Assembly: GCF_001904745.1 (NCBI RefSeq)
Contig: NZ_MRCD01000012.1
Span: 1-64,000, forward strand
DNA length: 64,000 bases
Source of the DNA: Calothrix sp. HK-06
GTDB taxonomy: Bacteria; Cyanobacteriota; Cyanobacteriia; Cyanobacteriales; Nostocaceae
Reading direction: 5' to 3'
Shown here: piece by piece, positions 53,119 to 61,881 of the stretch
Layout: each line of letters starts with the position of its first letter
Position numbering within the stretch: the first letter of the stretch is position 1
Program-made: the position numbers and the translations under genes
Notes under the pieces: model-generated
Databases searched by the model: none
Seen by the model: the letters and a program-made list of their open reading frames with translations, nothing else
What the model was told of the DNA's origin: nothing

Positions 53119-54036
53119 CTATCTAACATTGTTGGATTTTACGCTATCTTGCTGCGTAACTTCGAGATAGATATGCTCTAAGCGCACAGGTTGACGAGAA
53201 ATATAATCAATATCAACACCTTCAAAACACGCGATAATTTCTTTTAGTTCTAGTGCTTCGGGTATCCAAAACGTCAAATCGCTTCCGTAACGTCGAGGTG
53301 TAAAACCGTGTTCTTGTGCCAAAGCAATCGCTTTTTTCTCGTTTGGAGTTTTTATAGTTACTACTTCGTCTGCGGGTATATACTGACGTAATTGAGCCAA
53401 ATTGCCTTCTGCTAATATTTGACCATTTTTAAGGATGCCTATTTTATCACATAGTCGTTCGGCTTCGTCGAGTAAATGGGTTGTGAGTAAAATTGTGATA
53501 CCCTGATTTTTGAGTTGTTTAATAAGCTCCCAAATTTCGTAACGTGCTTCAATGTCTAAGCCTGTGGTTGGTTCATCTAAAATTACGAGTTTTGGTTGAT
53601 GTACTAAAGCAACTGCCATATTTAGGCGCCGTTGCATTCCTCCGCTTAGAGTTTCAACTGGACTTTTAGCACGGTCAAATAGCTTTACGTCAGCGAGTGT
53701 TTTGAGTACTTGCTCACGACATGTTCTTGCACGTAAACCGTATATTTGTGCAAAAAATGTCAGATTTTCCTCACATGACAAAGTTTTATACAATAAATTT
53801 TCTTGGGGGGCAATGCCGATTAATGCTTTTATATCATCTGTAATGGGTTGATTATAAATTGAAATATAACCGCTGTCAGCTTGGATAAGATTACAAATAA
53901 TATTTATAGTAGTTGTTTTGCCTGCTCCGTTAGCGCCAAGTAGTCCATATATTTCACCTGTGTCTATATTTAAATTTAAATTATTTAGGACTTTGCGGGT
54001 GCCGTATGATTTGTTTAAATTTTTTATTTTAAGCAT
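53119..54036 (-). CDS. ABC transporter ATP-binding protein (ABC-2 type)
   Basis: The 305-residue ATPase has Walker A GANGAGKTTTINI, Q-loop GIAPQENLLYKTLS, signature LSGGMQRRLNMA, Walker B LVILDEPTTGLD and His switch LLTTHLLDEAE. A C-terminal regulatory segment follows, with LKEIIACFEGVDIDYISRQP and EHIYLEVT. The likely partner is the permease at 55366-56139, but hsp20 and a broken Omp85 gene now separate them. The substrate is unknown. Confidence 0.92.
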   Translation of the reverse strand: MLKIKNLNKSYGTRKVLNNLNLNIDTGEIYGLLGANGAGKTTTINIICNLIQADSGYISIYNQPITDDIKALIGIAPQENLLYKTLSCEENLTFFAQIYGLRARTCREQVLKTLADVKLFDRAKSPVETLSGGMQRRLNMAVALVHQPKLVILDEPTTGLDIEARYEIWELIKQLKNQGITILLTTHLLDEAERLCDKIGILKNGQILAEGNLAQLRQYIPADEVVTIKTPNEKKAIALAQEHGFTPRRYGSDLTFWIPEALELKEIIACFEGVDIDYISRQPVRLEHIYLEVTQQDSVKSNNVR

Positions 54037-54143
54037 AATCGAGTTTTATATTTAAGATTAATACTATACCAAAAAACTTAAACAAAAAGATTCCGACTTA
54101 TTAAAGAAATCGGAAATCTAAATTATTTAGAAATAATTAGCTG

Positions 54144-54569
54144 TTATGCAGCCGGTTGTTCAAGGTTAACTTTGACAACTTTGTTCTTTTCGGATTCAGC
54201 TTTTGGTAAGGTCAAGTTCAAGATACCATCTTTGTATTCTGCTTTTACATCAGTATTTTGAATTCGGGTAGGAAGAGGGATAACTCGTTGGAATTTACCG
54301 TAGTAAAATTCGCTTCTGACGTTGCCGTTGTCTTCGGTTTTTGTTTCTGTCTTGCGTTCTGCGGTGACAGAGACAGCTTTTTCTGAAACTTGAATATCTA
54401 CATCTTTAGCTTCAACTCCAGGAAGTTCTAACTTTAGAACCAATGCTGCATCAGTTTCATGGAGTTCTGCTACAGGAGCTTTTGCAGTGACTTTTTGTTC
54501 AAATAAAGAATCCATTTGGCGTTGTAATGCATTTAATTCTTGCCAAGGGTTATAGCGTGTTAACATCAT
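54144..54569 (-). CDS. Small heat shock protein (Hsp20/alpha-crystallin)
   Basis: This ATP-independent chaperone has 141 residues. The N-terminal arm is LTRYNPWQELNALQRQMDSL. The alpha-crystallin domain follows (about 35-125: ALVLKLELPGVEAKDVDIQV, RSEFYYGKFQRVIPLPTRIQ), with the conserved GILNLTLPK. The C-terminal tail KNKVVKVNLEQPA carries the V-x-V anchor motif. No CIRCE sequence was found upstream. The start could be either of two adjacent ATG codons. Confidence 0.92.
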   Translation of the reverse strand: MMLTRYNPWQELNALQRQMDSLFEQKVTAKAPVAELHETDAALVLKLELPGVEAKDVDIQVSEKAVSVTAERKTETKTEDNGNVRSEFYYGKFQRVIPLPTRIQNTDVKAEYKDGILNLTLPKAESEKNKVVKVNLEQPAA

Positions 54570-54690
54570 AGTAATTTTAGAAATAGTTTGTTTTGGTTGC
54601 TTTAATTCTTATAGTAATGGCGCTTGATTTTATAATATTACGGTTAGTTACACCTGAAGTTTTCATGATTACCACACATTCTATAAGTTC

Positions 54691-55202
54691 TTAAAACTTT
54701 TCTCCAAAACCAAATTGAATACCGTTATCTCCTTCATTATTAATGCCATAATCAAGACGAACTGGGCCAAGTGGTAATTGAATGCGAATACCTAGACCGT
54801 AACCGTAACCACTACCTGGTTTACCTCGCACTCCCCCAGGATTTCCTGTAATACTAATAGCTGTACCAAAATCGGTAGCTGCATCGAAAAACAAGGCGCC
54901 ACCAAGAAAAGATATTATTGGAAACTAATATTCTGCGCTTGCTTGGACAAAACTGCGTGCGGTTCCTAAATTGCCTTCTTCATTTCCTCGAATAGAATTG
55001 GCGTGGCACCTCTGAGCGAAAATGCTTCATAAGGGGGTAAGTCACCAAAGACAGTTCCCGCTTGGAAGTTAAAAGCTAACGCTTGGGGACATTCTGTTGC
55101 TGTAGAGTTTGTTTTGCGGCAACCTTGAGTTAAACGGGTTAAGCGTGTGGGAACATAAATACTGTAATTAGCTCGTAGCTTATTGGCGAGAATGTTTCCC
55201 AC
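54691..55202 (-). pseudogene. Broken BamA/Omp85 outer-membrane protein gene (C-terminal barrel)
   Basis: Two frames together encode the end of an Omp85 barrel. The upstream part (from 55202) reads NILANKLRANYSIYVPTRLT and PPYEAFSLRG. A frameshift then follows, and the next frame continues NSIRGNEEGNLGTARSFVQA and SAEY, hits a TAG where Arg is expected, then FPIISFLGGALFFDAATDFG. It ends GPVRLDYGINNEGDNGIQFG and FGEKF. The family is normally 700 or more residues with POTRA domains, all missing here. One frameshift, one stop and a large 5' loss mark it as dead. Confidence 0.82.
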
Positions 55203-55245
55203 ACTAAAGTTTTAGCCAGAAGACAATTTATTGGTAGCTAATAAC

Positions 55246-55277
55246 TCATCCGTTACATCCGTTTCGGAATCCGTTGC
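55246..55277. repeat. CATCCG repeat arm at the broken end of Omp85
   Basis: CATCCGTTACATCCGTTTCG and GAATCCGTTGCTAA form one arm of the CGGATG family. It lies 44 bases upstream of the surviving Omp85 fragment, at the point where the 5' part is missing. A GTTGGGTTCCGCAAGCTCCA element follows (55327-55362). Confidence 0.65.
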
Positions 55278-55365
55278 TAATCTCTCAAGAGTGTAGTCTG
55301 TGTCTGTGTGGTAACAAAATGTATTTATGTTGGGTTCCGCAAGCTCCACCCAACCTACGGTTTTG

Positions 55366-56139
55366 TTAAAGTCTTCTTTCTACAAGGAGCATTCGTCTGT
55401 ATGAAAGCCAGCCGGATACTACCATGATTAGTGCGAACCATAGTAAGAATAGGAGGTTCGGTTCTATGTCGGCGATGCTTGCTCCGTTTGCGGATACTTT
55501 TAGTAGGGCTTCGTTCATGTGGTATATGGGGTTGAAGCGAGCAATATTTAGTAGGCTTTTGGGAAATAGTGATGTTGGTAAGAATGAACCTCCTATTATT
55601 AGTAAGGGTACTCCAAATGCTGCTACTAGGGCGTTTACGTCTTCGGTGCGACGTGCTAGCTGTGTGCCTAATATGAATCCTAACCCTACGTAAGCGATGA
55701 TGCTGGCGAGAATGATAATTGCTCCAAGTAGGATGGAACCTTTGAAACTGGCGCCCCAAAATGCTGCTACGCTATATATAAGTAGTGTTTGTCCAATACC
55801 AATAAAGCTGTGAGCTAAAAAAATACCCATAAAATATGAGGCACCGCTTAAGGGAGAAATAAATAAACGTTTTAAGGTGCGCTGTTCTCGTTCTGCGACT
55901 ACGGTGGCAACACTCCCACCTAAGCAGCTAAAAAATAATGCTGCTCCCACTAAGGTTGATGGTGCAGCGTTTTCAAATGCGACTGATTGTGAAAGCTTTG
56001 CTCGTTCAGCTATAATCAATCCATTAATAATTAATACTGAGACAGGAAATATACACCAGAAAATTAAGCTGCGTTTTCGGCGCAGAAGTTCAGTTATTAT
56101 TCGCTGTGAGACCGCAATCGTTTCGTGCCAATATTTCAT
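55366..56139 (-). CDS. ABC-2 type transporter permease
   Basis: The 257-residue protein has six hydrophobic segments, beginning RSLIFWCIFPVSVLIINGLI, with the ABC-2 pattern VVAEREQRTLKRLFISPLSG in the first cytoplasmic loop. Later come FGVPLLIIGGSFLPTSLFPK and ARFNPIYHMNEALLKVSANG. It exports an unknown substrate, probably with the ATPase at 53119-54036. The intervening Omp85 remnant and repeats may be a later insertion into an operon. The 3' end abuts a GTTGGGT/ACCCAAC repeat (ACCCAACCTACGG, 55350-55362). Confidence 0.88.
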   Translation of the reverse strand: MKYWHETIAVSQRIITELLRRKRSLIFWCIFPVSVLIINGLIIAERAKLSQSVAFENAAPSTLVGAALFFSCLGGSVATVVAEREQRTLKRLFISPLSGASYFMGIFLAHSFIGIGQTLLIYSVAAFWGASFKGSILLGAIIILASIIAYVGLGFILGTQLARRTEDVNALVAAFGVPLLIIGGSFLPTSLFPKSLLNIARFNPIYHMNEALLKVSANGASIADIEPNLLFLLWFALIMVVSGWLSYRRMLLVERRL

Positions 56140-56173
56140 ATTAGCTACCCAGAAACCAATAAATGCAATAATA

Positions 56174-56330
56174 TTAGTGCATAATAGCTCGTTTTAAAGG
56201 AATTTCAATCATAAATTCAGTGTTTTGATTTGGCTTAGAGGTGTACTTTATAATACCACCGTGCATTTCAAGCACATTGTCCGTGTCATCTTGAAAATTA
56301 TGTATCAAATTATTCTTCAATTGTAATTTT
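56174..56330 (-). pseudogene. Histidine kinase ATPase-domain remnant
   Basis: A startless minus-strand frame reads LKLQLKNNLIHNFQDDTDNV, LEMHGGIIKYTSKPNQNTEF and MIEIPLKRAIMH before a TAA at 56174-56176. The HGGxIxxxSxPNxxTxFxIxIPL pattern is the end of a HATPase_c domain. The N and G boxes are missing or out of frame, so only a scrap remains. Confidence 0.6.
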
Positions 56331-56875
56331 AGTTACTTATTGCAGAAAGTCCGGGAAATGCTGAATTTTAGAACGAAATAACCTTAATTATCATTACAGA
56401 TTTTAGCTACTGTTCAATCTCAGAAACCGGGTTTTTACCGAAGCAACCCAGAATATTTTATTATCTCGCTGTAGAAATTAATAATTAGATGAGTATCTAA
56501 TTGTTCATGCGAGTAAATTATGTTATTCTCACTTCTCAGTGGTTTTCGCTCTACAACGTAATCTTTTCTTGTACGGGCAAAATCATGGTAACTTATGTTA
56601 CTTAAGGATATAAAAAAATAGTGAAAAGATTTTCAAACTCTGCTGTATACGGTTATTTGACCTTATTCAGTAATACTTAATCAATAATCAAGATGCTATA
56701 ACAAAATTTGAAACTTTGTACTTCTATGCAGAAATTAGGTATAAATGTGTATTAAGCAAATAGTTGCTTTGAAGCGATCTGGGTTGTGCTCCTCTAGTTA
56801 ATGTTTCCACTCTTGGGACGCCTTTGGTTAAGCGATTTGGTGAAAATTAAAGAATTTCTAGACAGCGAATGCAGA
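56331..56875. other. Intergenic region upstream of the GGDEF/EAL gene
   Basis: An AT-rich stretch of about 545 bases with one AGAAACCGGGTTTTT element (56421-56435). No other gene or RNA was recognised. It should contain the promoter of the downstream signalling gene. Confidence 0.4.
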
Positions 56876-58711
56876 ATGAACGATGTCAGTTTGGTCAATC
56901 AGAAAAAAGATATATTGATTATCGACGATACAGCCGATAATCTCAGAGTTTTGTCAGCAATTTTAATCAGGGAAGGGTACAACGTTCGCAAAGCTCTAAA
57001 CTGGCAGATGGCTTTAACTGCGTGCCAAACGATTCTACCTGATTTAATTTTGCTTGATATCATGATGCCTGAAATAGATGGCTATGAAGTTTGCCATCGT
57101 TTGAAAAACTGGCATAAGACTACTGATATTCCGGTGATTTTTGTCAGCGCACTTGATGATGTTTTTGACAAAGTGAAGGCTTTTCGCGTGGGCGGTGTGG
57201 ATTATATCACAAAACCGTTTGAATTTGAAGAAGTTTTGGTACGAGTGCAAAATCAAATTGCTCTGCGTGAAGCTCGTTTAGAGGTTGTAAAGCTAAATGC
57301 TGAGTTGGAGGAACGAGTAAAGAAGCGGACTCAAGAGTTAGAACAAGCTATGCAACAACTGCAAGTTGAGATTCATTCTCGACGTGAACTACAGGGTAAA
57401 CTTCTTGACATTGCTTTGCATGACTCCTTAACTGGTTTACCAAATCGCGTTTTATTCATTCGACAGCTTGAAAGAGCGCTGAAGCACGCCAAACAAGATA
57501 CTAACTATCAATTTGCCGTTTTATTTTTAGATTGTGACCGTTTCAAAGTGATTAACGACTCGCTTGGTCATTTTGTTGGAGACGAATTACTTATTGCTAT
57601 TGCTCGTCGTATTCAGGGATTACTAAGTCCTTTCGATACTTTAGCAAGATTTGGCGGTGATGAATTCGCTATTTTATTAGAAAACATCACTTGTTTAAAT
57701 ATGGCTACTGATGTTGCCGAAGCTGTTTTAAAAAAATTGTCATTAGCATTCAAATTGTCTCGATACGAAGTATTTATGAATGCTAGTATTGGTATTAGTT
57801 GGGGTAATAGTAACTACGAAAAAGCCGAATATTTATTACGTGATGCGGACACTGCAATGTATCGTGCAAAGTCTTCAGGACGCGCGCAATATCACGTATT
57901 TGACCCTGATATGCATTTTAAAGCTATTCAGATATTAGAACTAGAAAATGACTTACGTCGAGCTGTGGAGCGTGAAGAGTTTTTAATTTACTACCAGCCA
58001 ATTATTTCACTTGCTACAGGTAAAATCGCTGGTTTTGAAGCTCTTGTTCGATGGCAACACCCAACTAAAGGTATGATTCCACCTACCGAATTTATACCTG
58101 CAGCAGAAGAAATCGGGTTGATTTACACACTGAATATTTGGATATTTAAAACTGCTTTAAAACAACTCAAAGTTTGGCAAAAGCATTCAGCATTCTTAGA
58201 AAATATCACAATCAATATTAATTTATCTGCACGGTTATTTTCTTATCCTGATTTCGGCGCCGTCGTAGATAAGATTATCGCAGAAACTCAGGTTAATCCT
58301 AGCTATGTTGAATTGGAAATTACAGAAAGCGTGATTATGGAAAATAACGATATAGTTAGAGGAATTCTACAGCAGTTAAAACAAAAAAAATTCAAACTTG
58401 TTATTGATGATTTTGGTACGGGTTATTCTTCGTTAAGCTACCTTCATAGTTTTCCGTTGAATGCGTTAAAGATTGACAAGTCTTTTGTCAAGAGGATGCA
58501 AGATAATCAAGAAAATATGGGACTAGTACCCGCTATGATTGGCATTTCACACTCAATGGGAATGTTGACAATCGCTGAAGGTGTCGAAACCCAGGAACAA
58601 CTAGCTCAACTGCGTACTCTAAATTGCGACCTTGCTCAAGGATTTTTATTCTCTCAACCCCTAAAGCAAGAACTTGTTCTCGATTTTATTGCTTCCAATC
58701 CGCAATGGTAG
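56876..58711 (+). CDS. Response regulator with GGDEF and EAL domains (c-di-GMP enzyme)
   Basis: From ATG 56876 the 611-residue protein has a receiver domain (about 10-130: DILIIDDTADNLRVLSAILI, phospho-Asp in LILLDIMMPEIDGYEV, Lys in YITKPF) and a coiled-coil linker. The GGDEF domain has the intact motif RFGGDEFAIL and HDSLTGLPNR. The EAL domain has GFEALVRWQHPTKG, ITESVIMENN, VIDDFGTGYSSLSYL and GVETQEQLAQL. Both catalytic motifs look complete, so it may make and break cyclic di-GMP. The receiver is closely related to that of the kinase at 59088. The first 25 codons from 56801 are unlikely to be translated. Confidence 0.9.
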   Translation: MNDVSLVNQKKDILIIDDTADNLRVLSAILIREGYNVRKALNWQMALTACQTILPDLILLDIMMPEIDGYEVCHRLKNWHKTTDIPVIFVSALDDVFDKVKAFRVGGVDYITKPFEFEEVLVRVQNQIALREARLEVVKLNAELEERVKKRTQELEQAMQQLQVEIHSRRELQGKLLDIALHDSLTGLPNRVLFIRQLERALKHAKQDTNYQFAVLFLDCDRFKVINDSLGHFVGDELLIAIARRIQGLLSPFDTLARFGGDEFAILLENITCLNMATDVAEAVLKKLSLAFKLSRYEVFMNASIGISWGNSNYEKAEYLLRDADTAMYRAKSSGRAQYHVFDPDMHFKAIQILELENDLRRAVEREEFLIYYQPIISLATGKIAGFEALVRWQHPTKGMIPPTEFIPAAEEIGLIYTLNIWIFKTALKQLKVWQKHSAFLENITININLSARLFSYPDFGAVVDKIIAETQVNPSYVELEITESVIMENNDIVRGILQQLKQKKFKLVIDDFGTGYSSLSYLHSFPLNALKIDKSFVKRMQDNQENMGLVPAMIGISHSMGMLTIAEGVETQEQLAQLRTLNCDLAQGFLFSQPLKQELVLDFIASNPQW

Positions 58712-59087
58712 CGCTCGGTAACGTAACATAATATATGATGCCACAAAAATAAAAAGCTTATGTGAAAATGACGATAATTTAATTCAGACGCGCATTTTAT
58801 CTAATATACTTAAATTAAACTTGTTACAAAAAGTATTGCACTACCGATAGTTAGTAGACAATTATAAGTTTTGCCAACTATACGTTACGCGATAAATCGA
58901 CCGAATGCTATATGCCTGTGGATTATATTGCACTATAAGTATATTTTTTGACAAATTTGTTTACGTGTAACAGTGAAATCGTAGAAACCTGGTTTCTGTT
59001 TCTTTGTGAAGTGTCTTATTCGTTTACCAGTATATGTGTTTTGTAATATTAATTGTTAAGATAATATAGAACAGGTTATTTTTTTAG
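58712..59087. other. Intergenic region between two related receiver genes
   Basis: This 376-base AT-rich gap has no gene. It contains a GAAACCTGGTTTC palindrome (58985-58997) and presumably the promoter of the downstream kinase. Nothing else stands out. Confidence 0.4.
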
Positions 59088-60482
59088 ATGCTTTTAGAGC
59101 GGAATCATAATTATAAAGCAAATATACTCGTTGTCGATGACACACCTGACAACTTGCGGTTGCTATCAGCAATGTTGACAGCACAAGGGTACGAAGTTCG
59201 TAAAGCTCTGAACGGTAAAATGGCGTTAACTGCGTGTCAAATGCTTTTGCCTGATGTCATTTTACTTGATATCAATATGCCCGGTATGGATGGCTATGAA
59301 GTATGTAAACAGATCAAATCAGAAGATAAAACAAGTGAGATTCCTGTAATTTTTATTAGCGCACTCGATGATGTGTTAGACAAAGTTAAGGCTTTCGATG
59401 TTGGTGGTGTTGATTATATCACTAAACCTTTTCACGGTGCCGAAGTAGTATTACGAATTGAAAATCAAATTAATTTACGTCTACTACAAAATAAATTACA
59501 AGAAAAAAATATATTACTGCAAAATGCGTTCGACGAATTAAAAGCTGCTCAAGTCCAACAAATACAAAATGAAAAAATGTTTGCTCTTGGACAATTAGTT
59601 GCAGGAGTCGCGCACGAAATTAATAACCCCGTTAGTTTTATCTACGGTAATTTACAATACGCAAATGAATATATTCTAGATTTAGTAAAACTAGTAGAAA
59701 TATACCAAAAAGAATATCCGAATCCAACGCCAAAGCTTCAAGCAACAATTAAAGAAATCGACTTGAATTTTGTAGTTCGTGACTTACAAAGTTTAATGGG
59801 CGCCATGTATCGAGGTACAGAAAGAATTAGAGCAATTGTACTGGCGCTGCAAAATTTCTCGCGTTTAGATGAAGCGATTATGAAGTCGGTGGATATTCAT
59901 GAAGGCATCGAAAGCACGTTGGTTATGTTGGAGCATAGGTTCAAAGAGACTGCTCATCGTCCAATGATTGCCGTTGTCAAAGATTTTGCAGCTTTGCCGA
60001 AAGTCATGTGTTACGCTAGCGAGCTAAATCAGGTTTTCATGCATATTTTGAATAACGCCATTGATGCTTTAGAGATGGGAAATGGAGCATGGCGCCTGGG
60101 GACAAAGAACCGATTGCAAGAAGATGCTGTAGTATCGTTAAGTCAAGATAATTTTGACACGACACAAACATTAGCTTCGCAACAACAAATTCTAAATTCT
60201 CATGGCTCACCGCTAATTTTTATTCAAACGCAGCATACAAGCAAAAATACCGTCAAAATTATTATTGCTGACAACGGACCTGGAATTGATGCATCTACGT
60301 GTACACGATTATTTGACCCATTTTTTACGACAAAGCCTGTAGGTAAAGGTACTGGATTAGGATTATCGATTAGTTACCAAATTGTGGTTCAAAAGCATCA
60401 TGGCAATTTAACGTGCTATTCTTTGCCAGGAGAAGGAGCTAAATTTGTCATCGAAATTCCAATCACTTATAGTACGTTGTAA
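59088..60482 (+). CDS. Receiver-histidine kinase (REC-HisKA-HATPase)
   Basis: The 464-residue protein starts with a receiver domain (about 13-130: ANILVVDDTPDNLRLLSAML, Asp in VILLDINMPGMDGYEVCKQI, SALDDVLDKVKAFDVGGVDY, ITKPF). A coiled coil follows. The His box is VAGVAHEINNPVSFIYGNLQ (His about 180). The ATPase has the N box NQVFMHILNNAIDAL, DNGPGID, and the G box GKGTGLGLSISYQIV. It is probably an output or relay kinase driven by another sensor. The receiver is near-identical in layout to that of the 56876 protein, suggesting duplication. Confidence 0.92.
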   Translation: MLLERNHNYKANILVVDDTPDNLRLLSAMLTAQGYEVRKALNGKMALTACQMLLPDVILLDINMPGMDGYEVCKQIKSEDKTSEIPVIFISALDDVLDKVKAFDVGGVDYITKPFHGAEVVLRIENQINLRLLQNKLQEKNILLQNAFDELKAAQVQQIQNEKMFALGQLVAGVAHEINNPVSFIYGNLQYANEYILDLVKLVEIYQKEYPNPTPKLQATIKEIDLNFVVRDLQSLMGAMYRGTERIRAIVLALQNFSRLDEAIMKSVDIHEGIESTLVMLEHRFKETAHRPMIAVVKDFAALPKVMCYASELNQVFMHILNNAIDALEMGNGAWRLGTKNRLQEDAVVSLSQDNFDTTQTLASQQQILNSHGSPLIFIQTQHTSKNTVKIIIADNGPGIDASTCTRLFDPFFTTKPVGKGTGLGLSISYQIVVQKHHGNLTCYSLPGEGAKFVIEIPITYSTL

Positions 60483-60601
60483 CTAAAAAGGTTTTTGGTC
60501 TTTAGCTTAGAAACAACGGCGCCGTAGAGATTTGTTTTGAATTGAAAACTTTTTTAGAGGTTAGGGCTACCATTTTTTGTCACAAATAGCATAATAGAAA
60601 T

Positions 60602-61756
60602 GTGACTGATTTGTTTAACCCTTTACGTTCTCTAGATTTTGGTCACTGGTTCAAGCTGATCTGCGGAGCCAGTTATCAACACTTGCCTGCGGTGAGAAGT
60701 TTAACTTTAGCTTATGCACTGGCAGGCGCCGACTGTATCGATGTAGCAGCCGACCCTGCTGTAATTTCAGCAGCACAAGACGCGCTTAGAGTTGCTTCGA
60801 TATTATCCGCCAAATCTCAAAGCCTGGGTATCAACTGTGAAGTAAAGATGCCTTTCTTGATGGTAAGTCTAAACGATGGAGAAGACCCCCACTTTCGCAA
60901 AGCCGAATTTGATGAGCGTTTATGTCCTTCGACTTGCCCAAGACCCTGCGAGAAAGTATGTCCCGCTCAAGCAATCGTTTTTAACTCACATTCCAGTAAT
61001 TTCGCTGGTGTAGTATCGCAAAAATGTTATGGCTGTGGACGTTGTATCCCTATCTGTCCCTATGATATAATTTATACAAGTTCTTATGTATCAACGCCAG
61101 GAGCGATAGCACCATTGGTATTGTCAACAGGAGTAGACGCAGTAGAAATACATACCAAAGTAGGACGTTTTGCGGAATTCAAGCGGTTGTGGCAAGCAAT
61201 CGAGCCGCACGTAGAGCAGTTGAAATTAGTTGCTGTCAGTTGTCCTGATGGCGAAGATTTAATTGACTATTTACATGCCCTATATGAACTAATAGCTCCG
61301 ACTGTTCCTAATTTAATTTGGCAAACGGATGGTCGTCCAATGAGCGGTGATATTGGTTCTGGCGCCACTATTGCGGCAATAAAGCTAGGGCAAAAAGTTT
61401 TGAAAGCGAATTTACCAGGATATGTGCAGTTAGCAGGAGGCACAAATAGCTACACTGTTGCTAAGTTAAAGGCAATGGGGATGCTACGTAGAGACCAAAT
61501 TAATCCCTACGGGAAAACCTACGGTTTACACGTCTCTACGCGGAATTATATTTCTGGTATAGCATACGGCAGTTATGCGCGTGCATTGCTGTCACCAATT
61601 TTGGAACAGTTAGAAACAAAGGAGGTGAATCAATACGATGTTAAATGTGTTCGTCTAGAGGACGAGCCTGAATTGCTCTGGCAAGCGGTAAAACTTGCCC
61701 ATTCTCTCGTTTCCCAGCTCAAGTCACAGCAAAGTATAGCGCGTACCTTGTACTGA
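60602..61756 (+). CDS. ldpA: Light-dependent period protein LdpA (iron-sulfur, circadian input)
   Basis: LdpA carries redox and light-quality information to the cyanobacterial Kai clock. The 384-residue protein starts at GTG 60602 with SLDFGHWFKLICGASYQHLP and the TIM-barrel-like LAYALAGADCIDVAADPAVI. It carries two ferredoxin-like cluster motifs, CPSTCPRPCEKVCPAQAI and QKCYGCGRCIPICPYDII (about 112-165). The C-terminal part has SGDIGSGATIAAIKLGQKVL and QLAGGTNSYTVAKLKAMGML. It is followed by the R3H ATPase gene on the same strand. Confidence 0.92.
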   Translation: MTDLFNPLRSLDFGHWFKLICGASYQHLPAVRSLTLAYALAGADCIDVAADPAVISAAQDALRVASILSAKSQSLGINCEVKMPFLMVSLNDGEDPHFRKAEFDERLCPSTCPRPCEKVCPAQAIVFNSHSSNFAGVVSQKCYGCGRCIPICPYDIIYTSSYVSTPGAIAPLVLSTGVDAVEIHTKVGRFAEFKRLWQAIEPHVEQLKLVAVSCPDGEDLIDYLHALYELIAPTVPNLIWQTDGRPMSGDIGSGATIAAIKLGQKVLKANLPGYVQLAGGTNSYTVAKLKAMGMLRRDQINPYGKTYGLHVSTRNYISGIAYGSYARALLSPILEQLETKEVNQYDVKCVRLEDEPELLWQAVKLAHSLVSQLKSQQSIARTLY

Positions 61757-61881
61757 AACTGCATGTTTGTGTTATTTCAGTTAATAGGGTTTATAACAAG
61801 TACTTTTTAAAGCACTTTGTTATCGTTAATATCGCGCATCATAAATGTCCAAAAATCTCTTAAAACGTCACCATAAAAAGC

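Noticed and set aside
55355-55759. Long minus-strand frame overlapping the ABC permease
   Set aside because: It is a shifted reading of the permease gene, with a biased Arg/His/Ser composition.
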